Assembly (NCBI RefSeq): GCF_016862795.1
Contig: NZ_BONQ01000016.1
Location: 1 to 64,000 of the forward strand
Length of the DNA: 64,000 bases
Direction of reading: 5' to 3'
Origin: Dactylosporangium siamense
GTDB taxonomy: Bacteria > Actinomycetota > Actinomycetes > Mycobacteriales > Micromonosporaceae
The translations under genes and the position numbers were made by a program. The notes beneath the pieces were generated by a model. The model was not told the origin of the DNA. It was given only the letters and a program-made list of their open reading frames with translations, and did no database searches. The first letter of the stretch is position 1. Every line of letters begins with the position of its first letter. Positions 55,587 through 63,708 of this stretch are shown here, in pieces.

Positions 55587-56783
55587 TTGTTCGCCGAAGA
55601 CAAAACAAGCGCTCTGGACGCGTTCCGGCTCCCCACCGGCGCCGCCGAGTCACTGCGCCACGCCCTGCCCGAGGTCGCCGGCCACGCCGTCGCCGCCATC
55701 GTCGCCGAGGTCCCAGCGTATGCCGGCGCCCTCACCGGCGAGATGGGCACCAAGATCGAGATGGCGGTCCGCGGCGCCCTCGGCGGCTTCCTCAACCTCG
55801 CGTCGCGCAAGGCCGGCCCCTCACCCCTCGCGGCGTCCCTCGAAGGTGCGTACGCGCTCGGCCGGGGCGAGGCCCGCTCCGGCCGCAGCCTCGACGCGCT
55901 CCTCGCCGCCTACCGGGTCGGCGCCCGGGTCGCCTGGCGGGAGCTGGCCGCGGTCACCGTCGCCGCCGGGATGGGCGCGCCGGCCGTGGCCCGGTTCGCC
56001 GAGCTGGTCTTCGCCTACATCGACGAGCTGTCCGCGGCGAGCGTCACCGGCCACTCCGACGAGCTGGCGACCTCCGGCCGGGCCCGCCGCCGTGCGCTGG
56101 ACCGGCTCGCACAGAGCCTCCTGGCCGGCGAGCCCGCACAGACCGTCGCCGCGGCCGCGGCCGCCGCGGAGGCCGCCGAATGGACGCCGCCGCAGACGCT
56201 GACCGCCGTCCTGCTGCCCGACAGCGACATCCGGGCCGCCCGCCCCGTCGTCGACCGGCTCGACCGCCGGACCCTGCAGACCACCGTGGAGCACCTGCGC
56301 GACACGTCGGTGCTGCTCGTGCCCGACGCGCACGGGCCCGCCCGCGGCCACCTGCTGCGGTTGCTCGCCGGGCACGACGCGGTCACCGGCCCGCCGGTGC
56401 CCTGGTCCCTGGCCCGGCACTCCTTCGACCGGGCCGTGCGGGTGTCCCGGCTGTTCCCCGGCGGCGGCTCCCTGGACACGGAGGAGCACCTGGTCGCGCT
56501 GGTCGTCTCGGCCGACCCGCGGGCCCTGGCCGACCTGCGCGAGCGGGCCCTGGCGCCGCTCGCCGCCGAGCGGGCCTCCACGGTCGGCAAACTCGTGGAG
56601 ACCCTGCGCAGCTGGCTGTTGCACCAGGGCCGCCGCGACGAGGTGGCCGCCGAGCTGTTCGTCCACCCGCAGACGGTGCGGTACCGGGTCGCGCGGCTGC
56701 GCGAGCTGTACGGCGACCGCCTCCGCGACCCGGAGTGGGTGCTGTTGCTGACGGTCGCGCTCAGTACCCCCGACACCCCATGA
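55587..56783 (+). CDS. PucR/CdaR-type transcriptional regulator
   Basis: 398 aa. TTG 55587 is the only standard start between an in-frame stop (55569-55571) and conserved sequence. The C-terminus LVETLRSWLLHQGRRDEVAA followed by ELFVHPQTVRYRVARLREL is the PucR C-terminal helix-turn-helix. The N-terminal part is a helical RsbRD/PucR-like sensor (VAGHAVAAIVAEVPAYAGAL, LLAAYRVGARVAWRELAAVT). It is divergent from the reductase-desaturase pair with a 66-bp gap and is the obvious candidate regulator of membrane-lipid desaturation. Confidence 0.85.
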   Translation: MFAEDKTSALDAFRLPTGAAESLRHALPEVAGHAVAAIVAEVPAYAGALTGEMGTKIEMAVRGALGGFLNLASRKAGPSPLAASLEGAYALGRGEARSGRSLDALLAAYRVGARVAWRELAAVTVAAGMGAPAVARFAELVFAYIDELSAASVTGHSDELATSGRARRRALDRLAQSLLAGEPAQTVAAAAAAAEAAEWTPPQTLTAVLLPDSDIRAARPVVDRLDRRTLQTTVEHLRDTSVLLVPDAHGPARGHLLRLLAGHDAVTGPPVPWSLARHSFDRAVRVSRLFPGGGSLDTEEHLVALVVSADPRALADLRERALAPLAAERASTVGKLVETLRSWLLHQGRRDEVAAELFVHPQTVRYRVARLRELYGDRLRDPEWVLLLTVALSTPDTP

Positions 56784-56871
56784 CCGCCGGCTCGACGGTT
56801 GCCGCAGCCCGCGGAATTGGCCAACGTCGGCCCCGCCCGACCGCCCCGCCGGGGAAAACGATCTTGCCGCA

Positions 56872-56921
56872 GATCGAAGTCGCCGGCTGGTCGCCCGGAC
56901 GGCCCTGGGGCGACTTCGATC
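56872..56921. repeat. Palindromic repeat, TGATCGAAGTCG family, copy 2
   Basis: GATCGAAGTCGCC (56872-56884) pairs perfectly with GGCGACTTCGATC (56909-56921). It lacks the GAGTGGATCTTC flank of copies 1 and 3. Confidence 0.78.
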
Positions 56922-57088
56922 ACCGGGAGACCCACCCACGGTGCGGAACACGCGGGCAACGAGACCGATCCAGAGCTCGGCGGCGCCGGGCACGCCGAAA
57001 TCGTTGCCAGATTCCCACAACCGGAAGGATCCCCGGGCTCCTGACGCCGGAAATCCTTCCGTTTGTCGCGCCACCGCCGCCTTTCGCA

Positions 57089-57149
57089 GATCGAAGTCGT
57101 GCCGTGTCCACGGCTCGTGCGCGTCTTCGATCACCGCGAAGATCCACTC
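57089..57149 (-). repeat. Palindromic repeat, TGATCGAAGTCG family, copy 3
   Basis: GATCGAAGTCG (57089-57099) pairs with CGTCTTCGATC (57122-57132) with one mismatch. Reading the minus strand, GAGTGGATCTTC (57149-57138) precedes GTGATCGAAG exactly as in copy 1 at 549-617. Confidence 0.8.
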
Positions 57150-57395
57150 GTAGGGCGGAGAGTGGAGGCGCCGGACCCGCGCGGCTGCGTGACCGGTACG
57201 GTGAGGCGGCCGGGGGATCGGCTCGCGACGAGAGATCGTCGCCAGCGAGTGGGTGCCGGCACCGCACAACGTCCAGTCCGCACCCCGCAGCGATCGTTCT
57301 ACATCGTGTAATGAGCCGGCTACGCGACACGCCGGTGATTAGGTGGGGTGGGCTACGGTGTAGTCAGCAGAACGCCGTCGCCGGTGGTACGCGGT

Positions 57396-57536
57396 TCAGC
57401 GTTTCGGGTCCCAGCCGGTCGCCGTGTTCAGTGGTGCTCGGTAGTTCAGCGGTCGAGCTGTGGCGATTGAGCGGTACGTCGCCGCGCGGCGGTTGAGCGG
57501 TGGTGTGGGGCTCAGCGTTGGGGGTGCCAGCCGGTC
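57396..57536 (-). repeat. Diverged duplicate of the pectinesterase 3' end
   Basis: The 25 bp at 57512-57536, which on the minus strand encode TGWHPQR and the stop, recur at 57396-57420 with three differences and would encode TGWDPKR and a stop. Between them lie several AGCGGT-containing partial units, as if an older tandem array has decayed. Confidence 0.75.
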
Positions 57537-58558
57537 AGGTAGGCGTCGATGGTGGCGCCGGCGGCCTGGTCGGTGGTCAGCTGGGGCCGGTCGGCGGTGA
57601 CCGTCGCGCCGGGACCCCGGTTGTGGAACTCGCCGTAGCGGGCGTCGCGCCACGACCAGGTGCCGAAGTCGGTCCACGGCGCCGCGCCGATGTGGGCGCC
57701 GATCGTCGAGTCGCGGATCACCGTCTGCGCGATCGCGTTCGGGTCGTTGCTCGGGTGCCAGGGCCGGCCGAGGAAGACGGTGCCGGCGGGAGCGTCGCTG
57801 GTCAGCTTGCTGCCGACGATGAGGAAGCCGAACGGGTTGGCGATCGAGGTGCTCGCCGCGGTCACGTAGCCGTTGTTGGTGGCCGACCCGCGGTTGAGCG
57901 AGCGGATCTCGCAGCGGTCGAAGACGGCGGTGGCGCGGCCGAAGATGAAGTCCACGTCGCCCTCGACGTAGCACTTGCGGAAGTAGACGCGGCTGACGGT
58001 GGTGGCGTCGGGGCTGTTGACGTACAGGGTGTCCTGGTTGCCGAGGAACCGCACGTTGTCGAAGACGAGCCGGTCGGCGCGGGTGAGCACGGCGACCGCC
58101 TGCTTCGAGGTGATCTCCGGGTGGGCGGCCTCGTCGAAGTCGTTGGCGAAGGTCAGGTTGCGGGCGGAGAAGTCGTCGCCGGAGATGGTGACCGAGGCGC
58201 TGCCCGAGGTGCCCCAGGTGCCGCCCTCGGGCTTCGGCGTGCCGTTGGCACGGTTGTCGGTGATCACGACCTGGCTCGGGTCGGCGCCCTGGCCTCGCAG
58301 GACGATGTGCGGCTTGTCGGCCGGGATGATCACCTGGCCCCGGTAGACGCCGGGCCGGAGCTTGATCGTGAAGGGTCCCGGGTTGCCCGGGGGCACGGCG
58401 TCCACAGCGGCCTGGACGCTGGTGAAGTCGCCCGAGCCGTCGGCGGCGACGGTCACGGACGGGCCCGGCCAGGCGGTGGCGGGGGCCGCGGGCAGCCCGG
58501 TCGTGGCGGCGGCCGCGCACAGCGCGGCGGCGGCGATGAGAGTGCGGCGGGAGCTCAT
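57512..58558 (-). CDS. Secreted pectinesterase (CE8)
   Basis: 348 aa from ATG 58558, chosen because SSRRTLIAAAALCAAAATTG is a normal signal peptide (cleavage near ATA); an upstream in-frame ATG would add 26 Cys-rich residues. Right-handed beta-helix motifs: GSGDFTSVQAAVDAVPPGN, RPGVYRGQVII, LGNQDTLYV (acid Asp), VEGDVDFIFGRATAVFDRCE (nucleophile Asp) and FLGRPWHPSNDP (Arg). It removes methyl esters from pectin outside the cell. Two operator-like palindromes precede it. The 3' end has a diverged duplicate downstream. Confidence 0.95.
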   Translation of the reverse strand: MSSRRTLIAAAALCAAAATTGLPAAPATAWPGPSVTVAADGSGDFTSVQAAVDAVPPGNPGPFTIKLRPGVYRGQVIIPADKPHIVLRGQGADPSQVVITDNRANGTPKPEGGTWGTSGSASVTISGDDFSARNLTFANDFDEAAHPEITSKQAVAVLTRADRLVFDNVRFLGNQDTLYVNSPDATTVSRVYFRKCYVEGDVDFIFGRATAVFDRCEIRSLNRGSATNNGYVTAASTSIANPFGFLIVGSKLTSDAPAGTVFLGRPWHPSNDPNAIAQTVIRDSTIGAHIGAAPWTDFGTWSWRDARYGEFHNRGPGATVTADRPQLTTDQAAGATIDAYLTGWHPQR

Positions 58559-58565
58559 CCATCGA

Positions 58566-58610
58566 GCTTTGCAAACCTTTGCAGCCGCGACAAGACTGCA
58601 ACAGTTGCAG
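58566..58610 (-). promoter_or_regulatory. Operator-like palindromes upstream of pectinesterase
   Basis: TTTGCAAACCTTTGCAG (58568-58584), close to the TTGCAAACGTTTGCAA form of many LacI-family operators, is followed by the 15-bp palindrome CTGCAACAGTTGCAG (58596-58610). They lie 10-52 bp before the start codon, where a repressor would block transcription. The cognate regulator is not evident. Confidence 0.6.
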
Positions 58611-58721
58611 GAATGCGCTTTCATAAGGGTTTTCACGGCTGGTGCGGAGCGGTCCGTCAGGACAAGGGTAGACCCGCCGGGAGGGGGGAAACATTCCCGG
58701 CGGGTCCTCGACGGCCGGACG

Positions 58722-60131
58722 CTACGGCAGCGTCACCCGCTGCGCGTTGGTGCCGTTGCAGTCCCAGATCTGCAGCTGGGTGCCGTCGGTGGTGCTGCCG
58801 CCGGGGTCGTCCAGGCAGCGGCCCGACTGCGGGTTGCGCAGCGCCTGGCTGGCGGCGACATACGTCCACTGCTGCGCGCCCGTGCCGTTGCAGTCCCACA
58901 GCTGGACCTTGGTGGCGTTGGCGGTGCCGCTGGCGCTGACGTCGAGGCACTTGCCCAGCGCGCGGGCCGTGCCGTCACCCGGCAGGGTCCACTGCTGCGC
59001 GTTGGTGCCGTTGCACGACCAGACCTGGATGCGCGTGCCGTTGGCGGTGCCGGCCGCGTTGACGTCGACGCACTTGCCCACGCCGACCAGCGTGAGCGGG
59101 CCGCCGGTGCCGCCGCCCCCGCCGCTGCTGATCAGGAACCGGTTGTTGGCCGTGTTCCAGTGCGTGGCCAGATACGAGCCGGCCGGCGGGTTGGTGTTGA
59201 AGTAGTCGTTCTTGTTGCAGTCCAGGCGGTTGTCCTGGGCCTGGTCGGTGCAGACGATCCGGATCACCGTGCCCGGCCCGTCGTTGTAACACATGATGTC
59301 GTAGTCGTCGGTGCAGTGGCCGTACGCCGTGTGGTTCGGCGACGAGCCCATCACCGCGCCCATGGCGTGGGTCAGTTCGTGCGCGGCGGGCCCGGCCGAC
59401 CAGCAGCCCGAGTCGACCCGGCTGAAGGACGCGCCGGAGTTGTTGGCGTTGTTCTGGCCCGGCTGGTCGTCGAGCGTCACGTACGCGACGCCGCACAGCG
59501 CCGTGGCGTCCACGTACATCAGGTACTTGCGGTCGGTGCGGTTGTAGCCGAGTGCCTTGATCGCGTTGACGGAGTTGCCGAAGTCGCTCAGCGCGCTGTT
59601 GGCGATCGCCACGTTCGACACCGCGATGTTGCAGCCGCTGTCGGTGACGAACCGGACGTGCCGGGTGCCGCCAGTCTGCGCGGCGGAGGCGCTGTAGATG
59701 TCGTCGACCTGCGAGGACCAGGTGCGGATCGAGGCGAGGTACTGGTTGTAGCGGTCGGCGTTGCCGGAGCCGCGCACGTACAGCACCTGGACGCGGTTGC
59801 CGCTGACGCCGTCGCCGTCGCAGACGACGCTGAGCGGGTTGACCGCGAGCCCGGTCAGCGGCGGCACGGACTTCGTCACGTCCAGGCCGGGGAACGGCGC
59901 GTCGGGGCCGTGGGTGCAGGCGCCGGGGACGGCCTTGACCTCGAGGAGGCCGGCGCAGCGGCCGGTGCCGGCCTTGAAGCCGCCGTAGAGCAGGCCCCGG
60001 GCGGGGTCGTCGGCGGGCAGCGAGGTGGACGGGACGGCGGCGGAGGACGGGGCGCTGAGGCCCGCCACGGCCAGCACGAGTGCGGCGGCGGCGAGCAGGA
60101 TGCGGTGCGGATGGGGGATGGCTCGTTTCAT
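58722..60131 (-). CDS. Secreted metzincin-like protease with ricin-type lectin domain
   Basis: 469 aa from ATG 60131; longer in-frame starts lack a signal. Signal peptide HPHRILLAAAALVLAVAGLS with cleavage near SSA-AV. The catalytic region (about 45-330) contains AAHELTHAMGAVMG, a zinc HExxH site with a following His/Cys/Asp cluster (HTAYGHCTDDYD), and DIMCYND as a possible Met-turn, together metzincin-like. After a Gly-rich linker a CBM13/ricin trefoil (about 345-469) has repeats ending NAQQW, GAQQW and a degenerate NAQRV. Probably binds polysaccharide and cleaves cell-wall or host proteins. A TGACATCGTTGTCA operator core lies 30 bp upstream. Confidence 0.85.
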   Translation of the reverse strand: MKRAIPHPHRILLAAAALVLAVAGLSAPSSAAVPSTSLPADDPARGLLYGGFKAGTGRCAGLLEVKAVPGACTHGPDAPFPGLDVTKSVPPLTGLAVNPLSVVCDGDGVSGNRVQVLYVRGSGNADRYNQYLASIRTWSSQVDDIYSASAAQTGGTRHVRFVTDSGCNIAVSNVAIANSALSDFGNSVNAIKALGYNRTDRKYLMYVDATALCGVAYVTLDDQPGQNNANNSGASFSRVDSGCWSAGPAAHELTHAMGAVMGSSPNHTAYGHCTDDYDIMCYNDGPGTVIRIVCTDQAQDNRLDCNKNDYFNTNPPAGSYLATHWNTANNRFLISSGGGGGTGGPLTLVGVGKCVDVNAAGTANGTRIQVWSCNGTNAQQWTLPGDGTARALGKCLDVSASGTANATKVQLWDCNGTGAQQWTYVAASQALRNPQSGRCLDDPGGSTTDGTQLQIWDCNGTNAQRVTLP

Positions 60132-60155
60132 GGACACTCCCGGTGGCGGCCGGAC

Positions 60156-60173
60156 GGTGACATCGTTGTCACC
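60156..60173. promoter_or_regulatory. Operator matching the fructose-operon LacI site
   Basis: GGTGACATCGTTGTCACC is an 18-bp palindrome whose central 14 bp TGACATCGTTGTCA are identical to O2 at 46212-46227. It lies 24 bp before the start of the lectin-protease and about 130 bp before the divergent ABC transporter gene. Confidence 0.75.
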
Positions 60174-60303
60174 CTGTCCCGCCAGTGTCACCCTGACCAT
60201 GACGCCGGTCAATGCGTTGCGCCGGTGGTAGGGGTTTCCCCACCGGGGAAGAGCAAGGTCCGCCGTGTGTTCCCCGCCCGCCGCCCCGACCAGGCTGAAC
60301 GGC

Positions 60304-61029
60304 ATGAGAAACGCGGTCGTCGAGGTGCTCGACGTGACGAAGACCTACCCGGGCGGCGGCGCCCGCGCCCTGGACGGCGTGTCGGTGGCGTTCGCCGCCG
60401 GCACGTTCTGCGCCGTGATGGGCCCGTCCGGCTCGGGGAAGTCAACCCTGCTGCACTGCGCGGCGGGCCTGGACCGGCCCGACACCGGACGGGTCGTCCT
60501 CGCCGGCGAGGAGATCGGCACGCTGCGCGAGCCACGGCTGACCCAGGTCCGCCGCCGGAGGGTCGGTTTCGTCTTCCAGAGCTACCACCTGATGGATTCG
60601 CTCTCCGTGTGGCACAACGTGCTGCTGCCGCAGCGTTTGGCTGGTGTACGACCAGACCGCGGCTGGGCGAAGGACGTCATCCGCCGGGTCGGGCTCGCGG
60701 GCCGCGAAGACGACCGGCCCGCCCGGCTGTCCGGCGGCCAGCGCCAGCGGGTCGCCCTCGCCCGGGCCCTCGCCGGCCGCCCCGAGGTCATCTTCGCCGA
60801 CGAGCCGACCGGCGCCCTGGACCTCGCCACCGGCCGGGAGGTGCTGCAACTGCTCCGGGAAGCGGTCGACGGGCTCGGCGCCACGATCGTCATGGTGACC
60901 CACGACCCGGCCGCCGCGGCCTGGGCGGACCGGGTCGTCTTCCTCGCCGACGGCCGGGTCGCCGGCGAACTGGCCGCCCCCACCGCGGACCTGGTCGCGG
61001 CGCGCATGACGGCGGTGAGCGCCCGATGA
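60304..61029 (+). CDS. ABC transporter ATP-binding protein, MacB/LolD type
   Basis: 241 aa from ATG 60304; an earlier in-frame ATG adds 13 residues without support. Walker A GPSGSGKS, Q-loop VFQSYHLMDSLSVWHN (MacB/FtsE-type), signature LSGGQRQRVALARAL, Walker B VIFADEPTGALD and His-loop VMVTHDPAAA. It partners with the FtsX-like permease with which it overlaps (ATGA). Such pairs export antimicrobial peptides or lipids, or sense them. CAGGCT lies 7 nt before the ATG. Confidence 0.92.
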   Translation: MRNAVVEVLDVTKTYPGGGARALDGVSVAFAAGTFCAVMGPSGSGKSTLLHCAAGLDRPDTGRVVLAGEEIGTLREPRLTQVRRRRVGFVFQSYHLMDSLSVWHNVLLPQRLAGVRPDRGWAKDVIRRVGLAGREDDRPARLSGGQRQRVALARALAGRPEVIFADEPTGALDLATGREVLQLLREAVDGLGATIVMVTHDPAAAAWADRVVFLADGRVAGELAAPTADLVAARMTAVSAR

Positions 61030-63662
61030 TCCGCCTCGCCATCGGCACGCTGCGCCGGCACCGCGGCGCGTACGCCGGCACGTTCCTCGCCGCGCTGCTC
61101 GCCGTCGCCCTGCTGTCCGGCGGCGGGCTGCTGCTCGCGTCGGTCCTCACCGCGACACCACCGGCGGACCGGTTCGCCGCCGCGGCCGTCGTCGTCTCCG
61201 GCGAGCGGGCCGTCACCGTCGAGACCGTCACCCACAAGAAGAAGAAAGACAAGGACAAGGTCAAGCGGAAGGTCAAGACGGAGCGGCTCACCGGCGCCGG
61301 CACGCTGCCCACCGGCCTGGCCGCCCGGCTCGCGGACCTGCCCGGGGTCGCGGCGGCGGTGCCGGACCTCGCGTTCCCCGTCGAGGTCACCGCGAAAGGC
61401 CGGGCGCTGCGGGGAGCCGACGGAGCCCCCGTCGTCGGTCACGGCTGGGCGTCGGCCGGGCTCACCCCGTACACCCTGCGCAACGGCAACCCACCCGGCC
61501 GCGGGGAGGCGGTGCTCGACGCCGACCTGGCCGCGCGGGCCGGGCTGACCACCGGCGCCGAGATCACCGTCACCAGCCGCACCGGCGTGCGGGCCCTGCG
61601 GATCTCCGGGATCGCCGCGCCCGCCGGCCGCGACGGGCTGCCCGCGCAGGGGGCGCTGTTCGTCGCCGACACCGAGGCCGCCGCGCTGTCCGGCCTCGAC
61701 GGGCCGACCGCGATCGGCATCCTCGCCGCGCCCGGCGCCGGCGACCTGCGGGCCGCCGTCGAAGCGGCCATCGCCGGACAAGCCCCTGCCGGACAAGCCC
61801 CTGCCGGACAAGCCCCTGCCGGACAAGCCAACGCAGGACAGGCCAACGCCGGACAAGCCACTGCCGGCGGGAGCACCGTCGTCCGGGAGGTCACCGTCCT
61901 GACCGGCGACGACCGGGTCCGCGCCGACCTGCCCGGCGCGCTGCCGGACTACATCGCCCCGATCTCGATCTTCGGGTTCCTCATCGGCATCACCGCGTTC
62001 GCCGCCGTCTTCGTCCTCACCGGCACCGTGACCCTCGGCGTCCGGCAGCGGCTGCGGGAACTCGCCCTGCTGCGGACCGCCGGCGCCACCCCGGGCCAGC
62101 TGCGCCGCCTGCTGAGCCTGGAAAGCCTGCTGCTGGCCGGGTGCGCGGCGATCCCCGGCGCGCCGCTCGGCATCGTCGCCGCCGAGACCGTCGCGGCCCG
62201 GTTCCGCCGGCTCGGCGCCGTCCCGCCCCAGTTCACCGTCCAGATCAACCCGCTCGTCCTCATCGCCGCCGCGGCCGCCGGGCTGCTGGTCACCGCCGTC
62301 GCGGCCCGCATCGCCGGGCGGCGCGCGGCCCGCATCGCACCGACCCAGGCACTCACCGAAACCGCCGTCACACCCGCCGGCGGGCAGTTCACCAGGGTCC
62401 TCTCCGCCGCCGTCGCGGCCGGCGGCGCCGTCGCCGTGCTCACGTTCGTGCCGCTCGGCGGGCCGTTCGGGATGGGCATGAGCTTCGTGTCCAGCGCGCT
62501 GCTGCTGTGCGCCGTCGCCGCGCTCGGCCCCATCGCGGTGCGGCCCCTCACAGCCGTCGTGTCGCGGCTCCTCGGCGCCGGCCCGGTCGGCCGGCTCGCC
62601 GGGCAGGTCACCAGGGCCGAACCGCGCCGGGTCGCGGCCGTCGCCGTGCCACTCGTGCTGATGTTCGCGATCAACGCCACGATGCTGCTCAACAGCCGGA
62701 TGCTCACCGGCATCGCGGCCGGCGAACAGGCCGCCCGGACCGCACCCGCCACCGCCCAGGTGACCGCGCCGCAAGGGCTCGCCCTCAGCACCGCGGAGAC
62801 CGTCATGGCGGTGGACGGGATCACCGGCGCGGCCGCGACCATACCGACCCGGATCGTCGTCGTGGCCGGCGGCAAACCCGAGGACCACGCCGCGCAGGGG
62901 CTGCTCATCACCGGAACGCAGCCCGCGCTCGACCTCGGGTTCACCGCCGGCGGCCTCCCGGACGGCGGGTTCGCGGCCAGCCGATACCTGGCCGGCCTCT
63001 ACGACTGGACCGTCGGGCAGGACATCGAGCTCCGGCTCGCCGACGGACACCGCGTCCAGCTGCGGCTCACCGGCGTCTACGACCGGTCCCGCGGCTTCGG
63101 CGACGCCGTCCTGCCCGCCGCCCTCATCGCCGCCCACGACCCGCGCGGCCTGGTGCGCGGCATCAGCGTCCGCTACGACCCCGGCACCGCCGAACGGATC
63201 CGGGCCGCCGGGCCGGGCGTGATCGTGACCCCGTCGAGCGCCACCGAGGCCGCCGGCGACGCGCAGGAGCAGCAGGGCGCCTGGGAGCTCATGGTCGCGG
63301 TCACACTCGGGTTCACCGCGATCGCCATCCTCAACACGTTCGCCATCGCCACCACCGGCCGGCGCCGCGAGTTCGCCGGTCTCCGGCTCGCCGGCGCCAC
63401 CACCGGGCAGCTGCACCGGCTGGCGGCGCGCGAGGCGCTCATCGTCGTCACGGCCGGGCTGGCCCTCGGCGCGCTCATCACCGGGATCGTCGTCGGCACG
63501 TTCAGCGTCGCGCAGGACGGCGTGTTCCGGGTGATCGTCGACCCCGCCACGTACGCGACCATGGCCGCCGGCGTCGCCGCGCTCGGCCTGCTCGCCGGCG
63601 TCCTCCCGGCCCGGGTCCTGCTGCGCCGCCAGGCCCTGCCCGCCCTCACCGACGACCAATGA
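61026..63662 (+). CDS. FtsX/MacB-like ABC transporter permease
   Basis: 878 aa from ATG 61026 (ATGA overlap). Typical large actinobacterial FtsX permease: an N-terminal helix (GAYAGTFLAALLAVALLSGG), a MacB-like extracytoplasmic domain, three helices with the FtsX core (TVTLGVRQRLRELALLRTAG; ATPGQLRRLLSLESLLLAG), then a second copy of the same arrangement ending ITGIVVGTFSVAQDGVFRVI. The first external domain holds a Lys-rich stretch (THKKKKDKDKVKRKVKTE) and a repeat AGQAPAGQAPAGQANAGQAN at about 61770-61870. Followed by a sensor kinase, so the exporter may be under two-component control. Confidence 0.92.
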   Translation: MIRLAIGTLRRHRGAYAGTFLAALLAVALLSGGGLLLASVLTATPPADRFAAAAVVVSGERAVTVETVTHKKKKDKDKVKRKVKTERLTGAGTLPTGLAARLADLPGVAAAVPDLAFPVEVTAKGRALRGADGAPVVGHGWASAGLTPYTLRNGNPPGRGEAVLDADLAARAGLTTGAEITVTSRTGVRALRISGIAAPAGRDGLPAQGALFVADTEAAALSGLDGPTAIGILAAPGAGDLRAAVEAAIAGQAPAGQAPAGQAPAGQANAGQANAGQATAGGSTVVREVTVLTGDDRVRADLPGALPDYIAPISIFGFLIGITAFAAVFVLTGTVTLGVRQRLRELALLRTAGATPGQLRRLLSLESLLLAGCAAIPGAPLGIVAAETVAARFRRLGAVPPQFTVQINPLVLIAAAAAGLLVTAVAARIAGRRAARIAPTQALTETAVTPAGGQFTRVLSAAVAAGGAVAVLTFVPLGGPFGMGMSFVSSALLLCAVAALGPIAVRPLTAVVSRLLGAGPVGRLAGQVTRAEPRRVAAVAVPLVLMFAINATMLLNSRMLTGIAAGEQAARTAPATAQVTAPQGLALSTAETVMAVDGITGAAATIPTRIVVVAGGKPEDHAAQGLLITGTQPALDLGFTAGGLPDGGFAASRYLAGLYDWTVGQDIELRLADGHRVQLRLTGVYDRSRGFGDAVLPAALIAAHDPRGLVRGISVRYDPGTAERIRAAGPGVIVTPSSATEAAGDAQEQQGAWELMVAVTLGFTAIAILNTFAIATTGRRREFAGLRLAGATTGQLHRLAAREALIVVTAGLALGALITGIVVGTFSVAQDGVFRVIVDPATYATMAAGVAALGLLAGVLPARVLLRRQALPALTDDQ
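61770..61870 (+). repeat. 15-bp in-frame tandem repeat in the permease gene
   Basis: GGACAAGCCCCTGCC and variants repeat about six times, encoding AGQAP/AGQAN/AGQAT units within the extracytoplasmic domain. The first three copies are identical. Confidence 0.88.
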
Positions 63663-63708
63663 GGCGGCGGTGATCTTGGTGGTACGCGGCGCCGGTAGCA
63701 TCCAGCAG

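Larger units (their letters stand above)
56784..57511. other. Intergenic region with palindromic repeats and a ghost gene end
   Basis: About 730 bp with no supported gene. It contains two members of the TGATCGAAGTCG palindrome family (56872-56921, 57089-57149), an imperfect GGAAGGAT...ATCCTTCC repeat (57021-57058), a run of G(T/C)T(C/G)AGCGGT motifs (57430-57510), and at 57396-57420 a diverged copy of the pectinesterase 3' end. Confidence 0.65.

Noticed and set aside
57063-57311. Short open frames in the 56.8-57.5 kb gap
   Set aside because: They coincide with palindromic repeats, lack ribosome binding sites and show no coding bias.
58362-60303. Very long plus-strand open frame extending the FtsX permease upstream to 58.4 kb
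   Set aside because: The part before 61026 runs opposite the pectinesterase and protease genes and through the ABC ATPase in another frame; the true start is the ATGA overlap at 61026.
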